NCBI RefSeq assembly: GCF_000300875.1
Contig: NZ_AMSG01000013.1
Coordinates: forward strand, 1-64,000
Direction of reading: 5' to 3'
From: Galbibacter marinus
GTDB taxonomy: Bacteria; Bacteroidota; Bacteroidia; Flavobacteriales; Flavobacteriaceae
Length of the DNA: 64,000 nucleotides
This document shows, in pieces, positions 41,057 through 50,363 of the stretch. The notes under the pieces were generated by a model. That model worked only from the letters and a program-made list of their open reading frames with translations, ran no database searches and was not told where the DNA came from. Both the position numbers and the translations under genes were made by a program. The stretch's first letter is position 1, and every line of letters starts with the position of its first letter.

Positions 41057-43753
41057 TTGCAAGCAAAGAAACTCAACATACTTTTATCGCTTTTCACCCT
41101 AATGATAGGGTGGCACACATATGGACAAGAAAGGCCTAAGGTTCAAGCGCTTAATATTCCTGCAGAAACTCAAATATTAGACAGCCTTTATGTCAGCGCA
41201 GATGAGGTGCTTCTAAGTCAAGCTGCAGTAGACACCATTCAGCGCGATAGCACTGCTCAAGATTCTACAAAACAAGGCTTCCTCCAAGGCATCATCAGTT
41301 ACAAGGCGAAGGATTACATGAAGATGAGCCGAACTGAAAATAAAATTTATCTATACAACGAAGCAGAGGTTATTTACCAAGATTATGAATTAAAATCTGG
41401 TATTATCGTTATTGATTACACCACTAACGAGGTTGATGCAGGCCGCATAAAGGACAGTGCAAATGCGCTGGTTCAACCTCCTTATTTTAAGCAAGGTAAC
41501 AATATTGTAGAACCCGATTCTATCCGTTTTAATTTCGATAGCAAAAAAGCCCTTATCTTCAATTCTAGAACCGAGCAATCAATGGGTGAAAGCATGAATG
41601 TATTTGCTCAAACAGTAAAAAAAGAAAATGACTCAGTATATTTTTTAAGAGAAGGTAAAATTACCACCGCCGATGATGTGGATAATCCAGATTACTATAT
41701 TCGAGTCCGAAAAGGAAAATTTGTACCAAACAAAAAGATTATTGCAGGTTTTAGTAATATGTACATCGCCGATGTTCCAACGCCTATTGCCGTTCCTTTT
41801 GCCTATTTCCCAATGTCTCAAGATCGTCGAAATTCTGGCGTAATAATGCCAACACCAGGACAAACAAACCGACGTGGCTATTCACTACAAAACGGTGGGT
41901 ATTACTTTGCCATAAGTGATTATTTTGATCTTGCGCTAATGGGAGATTACTATACAAATGGTAGTTATGGTGTCCGAGCAGAATCCAATTATGCAAAGCG
42001 TTACAAATTCCGAGGTGGATTGCGTATACGCTACGAAAACAATATTGAGAGTCAAAAAGGGTTTCCTGATTATTCCAGGGGGACCATCTATAACATTCAA
42101 TGGAACCACAGTCAAGATGCTAAGGCAAGTCCAAATTCTAGGCTCTCTGCATCGGTAAACTTTGGTAGTAGCCAGTATTATAGAAACTCATTAAATCAAT
42201 TCAATACGCCAAACTTCTTGAACAATACCTTACAATCATCAGTTTCGTATAACAAGACGTTCCCGGGTTATCCTATGGTCAATTTAAATGCCACTACCTC
42301 TATACAACAAAACACTAGAGATCAATCGGTAAATATGACTCTCCCAACCCTACAGGCAAGTATGGAACGTATTTTCCCGTTTGCCAAACGCGATGGTGCA
42401 AAAAAAGGAATTATTCAAAACATTAACTTTCAGTACAATTTCAGGGCAGAAAACAGACTGACAACCATCGATACTTTGTTATTCAAAAAAGAAATGTTTG
42501 ACAATGCCAAAGTTGGTTTTCAGCATTCGATCCCTATTAGCACAAACTTTAAGTTGTTTAAACACTTTAGTGTGTCCACTGGAGCAAATTACAATGAGGT
42601 ATGGCAACTTAAAACCATCAACAGAAATGACTACGACCCATTATTAGAAGAGGCTACTATCGACACCCTTAGTGGTTTTAACCGTTATGGAACTTATAAC
42701 TTTAACGCCAGTTTAGGAACCACTCTTTATGGTACCTTCACCTTTAAAGAAGGAAGTAAAATACAAGCAATACGACACACGGTCCGTCCTTCTGTAAGTT
42801 ATGGTTACACCCCATCGTTTGAACAATACTACGATGAGTACATCGACCAAAATGGTGAAGTACGACAATACTCTCCTTTTGAGAACGGTATTTATGGTGT
42901 TCCTGGGTTGCACAACTCTAACAGTGTTGGACTGTCGGTAAGTAATGTTTTAGAGGCCAAAGTAACAGATAGAGATACCACTGCAACCGAGCCAAAGAAA
43001 ATCATGCTGCTCAACAATTTAAATTTTAGCACTGCCTATAATATTGTCGCCGATTCTCTGCCTTGGAGCCCTGTAAGAATGAGTGGAGGTACTCAGTTCT
43101 TTCAAAATAAGATGAACGTGAATTTCGGTGCCACCTTGGATCCATACGCTATCGATAACAACGGGACTCGAATCGATGTATTCAATTACGAAAACGGAGG
43201 TAGTCTGTTTAGACTCACCCAGGCCAATGTCAATGTAAGTTATTCTTTTAATAGTAAGTCCTTTAGCGGGAAACAAGATGATGACAAAGTTGATAACACC
43301 CAAAGTGGTGGACGCGAAGATGACTTATTTGGACGCGCCCAAGACTTCAGTGATGAGCGTACCTTTGCCGATGATGAGGATGATGATCAAGAAGAGCTCC
43401 CTGCTGAGGCCTACGCTGCGAAACTACCTTGGGATTTAAGGCTCGCCTATTCCCTAACCTACTCCAATAGGAACAGGGAAAGTGAGATCACCAACAACTC
43501 CCTTATGTTCTCTGGAAATATTGATCTCTCACCTCAATGGAAAGTCGGTATTTCTTCAGGTTATGATTTTAAACAAAAAGGATTTACATACACCCAATTA
43601 CGTTTTGCAAGAGATTTGAAAAGTTTTAGATTAAACTTCAACTGGGTTCCATTTAGTAGTCGAGCTTCATGGTTCTTTTTTATTGGGATCAAATCCTCCA
43701 TGCTGAGCGATCTTAAGTGGGAAAAACGCAGTGAACCAGATAGACGACTATAG
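41057..43753 (+). CDS. lptD: LptD-like outer-membrane LPS assembly protein
   Basis: Outer-membrane translocon that inserts lipopolysaccharide into the outer leaflet. 898 residues: signal peptide about 1-23, an OstA-type beta-taco domain about 70-230 (NEAEVIYQDYELKSGIIVIDY, MYIADVPTPIAVPFAYFP), then a large barrel to the C-terminus. An acidic, disordered stretch (about 745-790, DDEDDDQEELPAEA) sits in a loop. Start: no ATG is in frame nearby; TTG 41057 gives MQAKKLNILLSLF, a good signal start. LptE is not adjacent. Divergent from the amidase gene and followed by ridA. Confidence 0.9.
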   Translation: MQAKKLNILLSLFTLMIGWHTYGQERPKVQALNIPAETQILDSLYVSADEVLLSQAAVDTIQRDSTAQDSTKQGFLQGIISYKAKDYMKMSRTENKIYLYNEAEVIYQDYELKSGIIVIDYTTNEVDAGRIKDSANALVQPPYFKQGNNIVEPDSIRFNFDSKKALIFNSRTEQSMGESMNVFAQTVKKENDSVYFLREGKITTADDVDNPDYYIRVRKGKFVPNKKIIAGFSNMYIADVPTPIAVPFAYFPMSQDRRNSGVIMPTPGQTNRRGYSLQNGGYYFAISDYFDLALMGDYYTNGSYGVRAESNYAKRYKFRGGLRIRYENNIESQKGFPDYSRGTIYNIQWNHSQDAKASPNSRLSASVNFGSSQYYRNSLNQFNTPNFLNNTLQSSVSYNKTFPGYPMVNLNATTSIQQNTRDQSVNMTLPTLQASMERIFPFAKRDGAKKGIIQNINFQYNFRAENRLTTIDTLLFKKEMFDNAKVGFQHSIPISTNFKLFKHFSVSTGANYNEVWQLKTINRNDYDPLLEEATIDTLSGFNRYGTYNFNASLGTTLYGTFTFKEGSKIQAIRHTVRPSVSYGYTPSFEQYYDEYIDQNGEVRQYSPFENGIYGVPGLHNSNSVGLSVSNVLEAKVTDRDTTATEPKKIMLLNNLNFSTAYNIVADSLPWSPVRMSGGTQFFQNKMNVNFGATLDPYAIDNNGTRIDVFNYENGGSLFRLTQANVNVSYSFNSKSFSGKQDDDKVDNTQSGGREDDLFGRAQDFSDERTFADDEDDDQEELPAEAYAAKLPWDLRLAYSLTYSNRNRESEITNNSLMFSGNIDLSPQWKVGISSGYDFKQKGFTYTQLRFARDLKSFRLNFNWVPFSSRASWFFFIGIKSSMLSDLKWEKRSEPDRRL

Positions 43754-43818
43754 AAAGATAATTAACTATTCTTTTGCCCTTTATTAAATTAAGTTGAATC
43801 AACAAAAAAAATAAATTT

Positions 43819-44199
43819 ATGAAAACGATTATCAATACGGACAATGCACCTGCGCCTTTAGGACCATACAACCAAGCCGTTTTAAAGGCAGACACACTTT
43901 ATATTTCAGGACAAATTGCCATTAACCCAGAAACCAACCAGCTTATTACCTCTGGGGTTGAAGATGAGGCAAGACAAGTGATGAAAAATTTAGATGCCGT
44001 TTTAAAGGCAGCATCCATGACTTTTGAAAATGTGGTAAAGAGCAGTATTTTTTTAAATAACATGGCGGATTTTGCTAAAATCAACGTTATCTACGGCTCC
44101 TATTTTGATGAAAAAACCGCACCAGCTAGAGAAACAGTTGCAGTTGACACCTTACCTAAAAATGTCAATATCGAAATTTCAATGATTGCGGTACGATAA
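43819..44199 (+). CDS. ridA: RidA-family enamine/imine deaminase
   Basis: Hydrolyses reactive 2-aminoacrylate and similar enamines made by PLP enzymes. 126 residues with the family signature: NAPAPLGPYNQAVLKADTLYISGQIAINPET, the carboxylate-binding Arg near the end in APARETVAVDTLPKNVNIEI, and the GQI core. Trimeric, cytosolic. It lies 65 bases after lptD on the same strand; a co-transcript is possible. It ends 38 bases before a perfect 46-bp palindrome. Confidence 0.95.
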   Translation: MKTIINTDNAPAPLGPYNQAVLKADTLYISGQIAINPETNQLITSGVEDEARQVMKNLDAVLKAASMTFENVVKSSIFLNNMADFAKINVIYGSYFDEKTAPARETVAVDTLPKNVNIEISMIAVR

Positions 44200-44237
44200 C
44201 TTACCATTTTAAATCTTTATTTACTATATAAGCCTTT

Positions 44238-44283
44238 ACTCCATTTATAATAGTAAAGATATCTTTACTATTATAAATGGAGT
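44238..44283. repeat. Perfect 46-bp palindrome without a loop
   Basis: Left arm 44238-44260 begins ACTCCATTTATAATAG; the right arm 44261-44283 is its exact reverse complement, meeting at GATATC with no spacer. It fills the gap between the convergent ridA and deoR-type genes and touches the latter's stop codon. Neither side has a T-run, so a classic bidirectional terminator is doubtful, although a hairpin with a 4-base loop would form in RNA from both strands. Confidence 0.95.
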
Positions 44284-45033
44284 TTAAATTATTTGGATAT
44301 TCTTATCTCGAAAAGAATCCAATCGCGCATCCATAGGATCAAGCTCGGTAAGAAGGATATCAACTTGATCAATATCACATACCTTATAACGCTGATCAGA
44401 GTGAAGCTTTTCAGAAATAACAGGACAAACCACTTTTTTCGACGCTTTTACCATTGCCTTTTTCAATTGAACAATTTCCCAATCGAATTCAGTCAAACCA
44501 TGTTTAGAATCTATAGAATTCGTACCTAAAAAACACATGTCCACCCGAATATCAGACAACATATTGATAGCATCCCCACCGATGGCTATTTGAGAACTCT
44601 TGGCCATTTTACCCCCTATAAAAATCAAATCTATATTGGGTTTTGTCATCAATTGATTTGCCACGGGCAAGCTAGGTGTAAAACAAGTAATCTGAAGCTC
44701 TACTGGAATAAGTCTTGCGAACTCCATGTTTGTTGTACCACCACTTAGTAGAATTACCTGCCCCATTTTAAGTAAACTTATTCCTTTTTGGGCAATTTTA
44801 GTTTTTAATTCTAGAGCATAGATATCTCCCCTGCCTATGTGAATATTATCAAAACCCAGGGATATTGCTCCCCCATGGACCTTTTTCAGCATTCGTTCTT
44901 TGTGCAACTCTGTGATGTCCCTACGAATTGTATCTACTGAAACATTAAGTGTTTCCGCTATATCTGTTAAAAGCACCCTATTGTGAATTCTAACTTCATT
45001 TAAAATGAATCTTTTTCGCTCCGCTTTAAGCAT
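44284..45033 (-). CDS. DeoR/GlpR-family sugar-phosphate-responsive regulator
   Basis: 249-residue repressor. N-terminal winged helix (about 1-60): LLTDIAETLNVSVDTIRRDITELHKERMLKKVHGGA, the DeoR signature. C-terminal DeoR sensor domain (about 75-235) with the phosphosugar loop LLSGGTTNMEFARLIP and IGGDAINMLSDIRVDMCFLGTNSID. It is divergent from the SusC gene, with 275 bases between that contain an imperfect inverted repeat (45140-45182). The likely targets are its own gene and the SusCD-GHL10 locus; the effector would be a sugar phosphate. Confidence 0.92.
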   Translation of the reverse strand: MLKAERKRFILNEVRIHNRVLLTDIAETLNVSVDTIRRDITELHKERMLKKVHGGAISLGFDNIHIGRGDIYALELKTKIAQKGISLLKMGQVILLSGGTTNMEFARLIPVELQITCFTPSLPVANQLMTKPNIDLIFIGGKMAKSSQIAIGGDAINMLSDIRVDMCFLGTNSIDSKHGLTEFDWEIVQLKKAMVKASKKVVCPVISEKLHSDQRYKVCDIDQVDILLTELDPMDARLDSFRDKNIQII

Positions 45034-45139
45034 GATCTTAATTGGTTGTTGAGAATAGCAAAATACCGCAAAATATTAACAAAACAAGCATATCCTCCTA
45101 AATTTATTGACTGAATTATAGCATAAGTTACCAAATAAT

Positions 45140-45182
45140 GTAAAATTATTGCACAAAACTGCATGTAGTTGCATTAATTTAC
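45140..45182. promoter_or_regulatory. Imperfect inverted repeat in the deoR-susC gap
   Basis: GTAAAATTATTGCA (45140-45153) and TGCATTAATTTAC (45170-45182) are near-complementary arms with 16 bases between, also including a GCATG core. The most structured part of the 275-base divergent region and the best candidate DeoR-type operator; the match is imperfect. Confidence 0.35.
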
Positions 45183-45308
45183 TTAATTTTAGCTTGCTAG
45201 TTCGCAAAATTTTTAACAATTATGTGCTAAATATTTATAAATACAACCACCAAACATCCTTAATGGATGTCGATAAAACAATTTAAATCAACTTTTAAAA
45301 CTCTAATC

Positions 45309-48300
45309 ATGAAAACAAAACTTAAAGCCTTCTTTTGGTTTTTCTCCCTTTTTTGTTGGCTTGCCGCATGGGGACAGACCAATCAAATAACGGGTATTGT
45401 CTATGATCCTCAAGGAGTTCCAATTCCAGGCGCAAATGTGTTACTAAAAAACACCACCACTGGAGTAGTGACAAATTTTGATGGAGAATTTTCCATAGAA
45501 GTGCCCCAGAACACAGATAATGTTCTAGTGTTTTCTTCCATAGGATTTGAAAGTAAAGAATTCCCTTTGCAAAATCAGACTGTTATCAGCATAACATTGC
45601 AGACCGATGTTACTGGTTTGGAAGAAGTTGTTGTAGTAGGTTATGGAAGTCAGATAAAAAGAAATGTAACTGGTGCTGTAGCCACCATTGACCCCGCTGT
45701 CTTAGAGTCACGACCCATTACGGATATAGGACGGGGTCTCCAAGGCGCCTCACCTGGCCTTACAGTACTCTCCTCTACTGGACAAATCGGGCAAGACCCT
45801 ATCATTAAACTCAGGGGATCAGTTGGTACCCTGGGAACATCTGGTGGAGCGGAGCCACTAATTTTAGTAGATAATGTTGAGATCCAAAGTCTTCAATTCA
45901 TCAATCCCGAAGATGTCGCAGATATCTCCGTTTTAAAAGATGCAGCCTCAACTTCCATTTACGGATCTCGAGGTGCATGGGGTGTAATATTAATTACCAC
46001 TAAAGATGGAAAACGCCAACAAGCCCCTTCCATACGATATTCTAACAACTTTTCTTGGGCAACACCAACAGAAACCCCTAAAATAGCACCAGCTGCTGAT
46101 GGAGCAGAGATGGCCTTTAAGGCTGTAAACCGAAGAATTCCATCTTTGGATGCATTTGGCACAGTTGGGATGTATGTCGATCAAATAGCTATTGAAAAAA
46201 TGAGAGAATGGGAGCGTGAATACGGCGGACAGGATCTTGGTTTGGAAATGGTAGAAGGAAGAGATTACGAGATCCGAGACGGGCGATTATTCTTCTATCG
46301 GTCCTGGGATCCTAGAAAGTTGTTTGTTAAAAAATGGGCTCTTCAACAAAAACACGATATTTCTGTATCTGGAGGAAGTGAAAAAACCAATTACTACTTG
46401 GGCTTAGGATATCTGAATCAGGGAGGTGTCTATAAAACCAACCCGGATGAGTATGAGCGCTACAATGTCAACCTGAGTGTAAACACATCAGTTACAGACT
46501 GGCTCGATGTAAGAGCAAAAATCTTACATACCAATTCCACTACCACAGAACCATTTAATTTCGGGTCCGCCACCTATGACGCTTGGTATTATACTACACG
46601 TTGGCAAGCCTATTACCCATATGGAACTGTGGATGGCAAACCTTTTAGAAGTCATATCTCCGAGGTGCAACAGGCCAATATGAACGAGATCGACAATTCG
46701 CTATCGCGACTAAATCTCGGGGCAACCCTTACTCCTTCAGATAATTTTACTCTAAACTTTGACTACACCCACGATCGTGTCGAGGAACATGAACACCAAG
46801 TTGGTGGAACGCTATGGGCTTATAACTTTTGGTCTCAGGGAGCTGACTTTTCTTATGTGCCATATAGTAGTGCCTCCTATGATAGAGTACAATACAACTC
46901 TTCATGGAGTCGAAGAAATACAGCTAAAGTGTATGGGGTCTACACTAAAAGTTTTGACGATATACACAAATTTGATTTTACTGCTGGTAGTGACATGGAA
47001 AAATACGAATATTGGTTTCAGTCATCCCAACGTCGCGAGCTCTTAAATCCAGATCAAGGGGAATTAGCCTTAGCCACAGGAGATCAATACGTGAGCGGCG
47101 ATCGCAATAAGTGGTCAACACTAGGGTTCTTTGCTAGGGTCAATTATGCATATAAAGATAAAGTACTTTTAGAGGTGAATGCTCGATACGACGGATCTTC
47201 TCGATTGTCGACAGACCAGAAGTGGGGATACTTCCCGTCGGTCTCCTTAGGGTATATTCTAACAGAAGAAGAATTTATGGACGCCTTAAATCCAACACTT
47301 TCATTTTTAAAGCTTAGAGGTTCCTATGGGTCTGTAGGAAATCAAAATACTTATCTATCTAATATATATAGAGTGATGTCCTCTTCTGGATCAAACTGGA
47401 TTATCGATGGCAAAGAACAGGTTACCGTGGGTACACCTGGAGCAATACCAGCTTCACTAACTTGGGAAACTGTTACAACATTAGACCTTGGTCTAGACGC
47501 TAAACTATTTGACAACAAAATGGGCGTTACTTTTGATTGGTACCAGCGAACTGTAAGTGATATGCACAGTCCTGGGGTTACCCTTCCAAGCTCATTTGGG
47601 ACAACTTCTCCGACAAGAAACTATGGTGAGCTTCAAACCACCGGTTGGGAATTATCAGTGGATTTTAGGCATCAATTCAATAACGGCCTTCATATCAGCG
47701 CCATGGCTACAGTAAGTGATTTCACTGAAGAGATCACCAAATATGAAAATCAAACCAAGGGGATAAACTCCTACTATCAGGGTAAGAAGCTAGGTGAAAT
47801 CTGGGGTTATGAAACAGATCGTTTTTTTACAGAAGATGATTTTAATGCCGATGGAAGTTATGCCCAAGGCGTACCGAGCCAAGAGCTTTTTGAGACCAAT
47901 GGCTGGTTCTATTATGGACCAGGCGATATTAAATACAAAGACTTAAATGGAGATGGCGTGATCGATTACGGGACTAGAACCGTCGGAGACAGTGGTGATA
48001 TGAAGGTAATAGGTAATTCTACTCCAAGATATCAATATGGATTTCAGTTAAATGCAGACTGGAAAGGCTTTGATTTTAGTGTATTTTTTCAAGGAGTTGC
48101 TAAAAGAGATTTTTGGGCCAATGGGCCGGTTTTTATTCCTGGATACCGATATGCAGAAGGGTGGTATGAACACCAATTGGACTACTGGACACCTGAGAAC
48201 CCAACAGCCTATTATCCTAGACCCAATGATCAAGGACAATCCAATAATGCGATGAATTTCTTACCACAGAGTAAGTACCTTTTGGACATGTCATATCTTA

Positions 48301-48536
48301 GGCTAAAAAACATATCTTTTGGATATACGATTCCTCAGGCGATTTCTTCAAAGTTTCATATCGATCGTTTTAGAGTGTATTTCAGCGGAGAGAATCTTTT
48401 CGAATTTACTGGAATACAAGTCCCTGTAGATCCAGAGGTTGATTATACAACCGCAGGATTAAATGACACTTCCTCCTTCGGCCGTGTTTACCCTTTTAGA
48501 AGATCATTTTCTTTTGGACTTCAATTAACCTTCTAA
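45309..48536 (+). CDS. SusC/RagA-family TonB-dependent outer-membrane receptor
   Basis: Outer-membrane importer of oligosaccharides or other polymers, working with the lipoprotein SusD encoded next. I start it at ATG 45309 (MKTKLKAFFWFFSLFCW), where a signal peptide begins; an in-frame ATG 14 codons upstream would precede the signal. About 1075 residues: carboxypeptidase-regulatory-like domain (about 27-100, ITGIVYDPQGVPIPGANV), then the SusC TonB-region motif LEEVVVVGYGSQIKRNVTGAV, plug (about 120-230) and a 22-strand barrel with C-terminal SFGLQLTF. The substrate is not readable from sequence. It opens the locus with SusD and a GHL10 hydrolase. Confidence 0.95.
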   Translation: MKTKLKAFFWFFSLFCWLAAWGQTNQITGIVYDPQGVPIPGANVLLKNTTTGVVTNFDGEFSIEVPQNTDNVLVFSSIGFESKEFPLQNQTVISITLQTDVTGLEEVVVVGYGSQIKRNVTGAVATIDPAVLESRPITDIGRGLQGASPGLTVLSSTGQIGQDPIIKLRGSVGTLGTSGGAEPLILVDNVEIQSLQFINPEDVADISVLKDAASTSIYGSRGAWGVILITTKDGKRQQAPSIRYSNNFSWATPTETPKIAPAADGAEMAFKAVNRRIPSLDAFGTVGMYVDQIAIEKMREWEREYGGQDLGLEMVEGRDYEIRDGRLFFYRSWDPRKLFVKKWALQQKHDISVSGGSEKTNYYLGLGYLNQGGVYKTNPDEYERYNVNLSVNTSVTDWLDVRAKILHTNSTTTEPFNFGSATYDAWYYTTRWQAYYPYGTVDGKPFRSHISEVQQANMNEIDNSLSRLNLGATLTPSDNFTLNFDYTHDRVEEHEHQVGGTLWAYNFWSQGADFSYVPYSSASYDRVQYNSSWSRRNTAKVYGVYTKSFDDIHKFDFTAGSDMEKYEYWFQSSQRRELLNPDQGELALATGDQYVSGDRNKWSTLGFFARVNYAYKDKVLLEVNARYDGSSRLSTDQKWGYFPSVSLGYILTEEEFMDALNPTLSFLKLRGSYGSVGNQNTYLSNIYRVMSSSGSNWIIDGKEQVTVGTPGAIPASLTWETVTTLDLGLDAKLFDNKMGVTFDWYQRTVSDMHSPGVTLPSSFGTTSPTRNYGELQTTGWELSVDFRHQFNNGLHISAMATVSDFTEEITKYENQTKGINSYYQGKKLGEIWGYETDRFFTEDDFNADGSYAQGVPSQELFETNGWFYYGPGDIKYKDLNGDGVIDYGTRTVGDSGDMKVIGNSTPRYQYGFQLNADWKGFDFSVFFQGVAKRDFWANGPVFIPGYRYAEGWYEHQLDYWTPENPTAYYPRPNDQGQSNNAMNFLPQSKYLLDMSYLRLKNISFGYTIPQAISSKFHIDRFRVYFSGENLFEFTGIQVPVDPEVDYTTAGLNDTSSFGRVYPFRRSFSFGLQLTF

Positions 48537-48547
48537 ATCAATAAAAC

Positions 48548-50260
48548 ATGAAAACCATAAATAAAATATTTATATCACTATTTTTCTTGACATCGTTTAC
48601 TGGCTGTGAGAAAGATTTTCTTGAAGTACCGCCACAAGATCAACTCGTGGATGAGACCTATTGGACTAACGAAGGGAATGTTCGCACTTTCGCTTTTGGC
48701 TTCTATAGCGCTTACTTCACTGGTTATGGCTCAGGGTACACTTGGGGAGATTACTTTTCAGGACAGTCCTTAAACGATGATTTTGCACCATCAAACCCTC
48801 CCATGTTTACACAACAAGTACCCACAAGTGGCGGAGGATGGACATTTTCTTGGGTACGCAAAGCAAATATATTTATCAATAGGGTTCAAGAAGTCCCCAT
48901 GGAACAAGAAGCTATTGATCATTGGACAGGTATTGGGCGATTCTTCCGCGCGTTAGAATATCACGATTTAGTGAATCGCTTTGGGGATGTCCCTTATTAT
49001 GACCACGAACTATCGGAGGTAGAAAACCAGGAGCTCTATAAGCCAAGAGAAGATAGGGCTATTGTTATGGATAAGGTATTGGAAGACTTTAGATTCGCTG
49101 CAGAAAATGTACGTGAAGATGTAGAATCACCTGGTTTAGAGGTTAATAAATCGATCGTTCTAGCTTTCATGTCAAGAGTATTTCTATTTGAAGGAACTTG
49201 GCAAAAATATCACGAGCAAAACAATTCTAAAGCTGCAGAATACTTAGAAGCAGCGAAATGGGCAGCCGATCAAATCATAAGTAGTGGGGAGTATGAACTA
49301 GCCAACTACAGAGCGGTCTTTAATTCCTTAAGCCTTTCCGATAATCCTGAAGTCATCCTATATAGAGAATACGAAGAAGGGGTTCTTACTCATGCTTTAA
49401 ACAGCTACAACAATATGGAAGCACAAACAGGAGCATCAAAGGATGCCATTGAGTCCTATTTGATGGATGATGGTTTGCCCGTATCATTATCGCCAAATTA
49501 TCAAGGAGATCATGGTATTGATGCCGTTATGCAGGGAAGAGATCCAAGAATGTACGAAACCTTCGTACCGAATACCTTACGACTCAATGGAATTGAAAGT
49601 AACTATTCTACCACAGGATTTGCTGTACATAAATTTTTAAACGAAGAAATTAAAGATGACCCAATTGGAAGTTCCAACCTAAACCCAACGGATGCTCCTG
49701 TGATACGTTATGGAGAGGTTCTAATGAATTATGCTGAAGCCTCTAAAGAACTTGCCTCGGTTGGTGGTCCAGCATTCACCCAAAGTGATCTCGATAAAAG
49801 TATCAATGTACTTCGCGATCGTCCAGGTGTGGGAATTCCTCATTTAGAGGTTTCAGGGGATGCTGCAGCGGTAGATGGCAGTGTATATGAAGACCCAAAC
49901 CGAGATCCAGATGTGACTCCAATTCTATGGGAAATACGTAGAGAACGTAGAATAGAACTTATGATGGAAGGGTTTCGATTGGATGATTTAAGAAGGTGGA
50001 AAAAATTAGCCTATACGGATATGACTACTAATACTGAGATTAATCTGGGTGCTTGGATAGACAAAGCTGATTACCCAGATACTGAACTTGAAAGCATCCG
50101 CCTTACAGAAGGAACCACTGGTTACATCATACCTGCCTATGCACCTGAATCATGGAGAACATTTGATGATCCAAAAGTATACCTCTACCCCATCCCTTTA
50201 GATCAAATTAAGCTCTATAGTGATCATGGGGTTGAATTAACCCAGAACCCTGGATGGTAA
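48548..50260 (+). CDS. RagB/SusD-family substrate-binding lipoprotein
   Basis: Surface lid of the SusC channel. 570 residues; lipoprotein signal with Cys20 (SLFFLTSFTGC), then the SusD-typical EKDFLEVPPQDQLVDETYW, tetratricopeptide-like helical core and the C-terminal PVIRYGEVLMNYAEASKEL and RRERRIELMMEGFRLDDLRRWK motifs. It follows SusC by 11 bases. The locus has no sulfatase or conventional glycan hydrolase, only GHL10, which narrows the likely ligand. Confidence 0.95.
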   Translation: MKTINKIFISLFFLTSFTGCEKDFLEVPPQDQLVDETYWTNEGNVRTFAFGFYSAYFTGYGSGYTWGDYFSGQSLNDDFAPSNPPMFTQQVPTSGGGWTFSWVRKANIFINRVQEVPMEQEAIDHWTGIGRFFRALEYHDLVNRFGDVPYYDHELSEVENQELYKPREDRAIVMDKVLEDFRFAAENVREDVESPGLEVNKSIVLAFMSRVFLFEGTWQKYHEQNNSKAAEYLEAAKWAADQIISSGEYELANYRAVFNSLSLSDNPEVILYREYEEGVLTHALNSYNNMEAQTGASKDAIESYLMDDGLPVSLSPNYQGDHGIDAVMQGRDPRMYETFVPNTLRLNGIESNYSTTGFAVHKFLNEEIKDDPIGSSNLNPTDAPVIRYGEVLMNYAEASKELASVGGPAFTQSDLDKSINVLRDRPGVGIPHLEVSGDAAAVDGSVYEDPNRDPDVTPILWEIRRERRIELMMEGFRLDDLRRWKKLAYTDMTTNTEINLGAWIDKADYPDTELESIRLTEGTTGYIIPAYAPESWRTFDDPKVYLYPIPLDQIKLYSDHGVELTQNPGW

Positions 50261-50286
50261 GATAAATCAACCAACCAATTAATTTG

Positions 50287-50320
50287 AAAAGTTCCTTGGG
50301 CAAAAACCGAGGAACTTTTT
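50287..50320 (+). terminator. Terminator after susD
   Basis: Arms AAAAGTTCCTTGG and CCGAGGAACTTTT with a 7-base loop, ending in five T. It separates SusCD from the GHL10 gene, so GHL10 either has its own promoter or is expressed by partial read-through. Confidence 0.85.
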
Positions 50321-50363
50321 ACCTTCACCAAAACTTTAGACATATAATTCTAACAAATATTTC

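Noticed and set aside
41390-43303. Several antisense open frames inside lptD
   Set aside because: They are shadows of the lptD reading frame without start context, conserved motifs or promoters.
45267-45308. ATG 14 codons upstream of the SusC signal peptide
   Set aside because: A polar leader (SIKQFKSTFKTLI) before the signal is unlikely; ATG 45309 begins a normal signal peptide.
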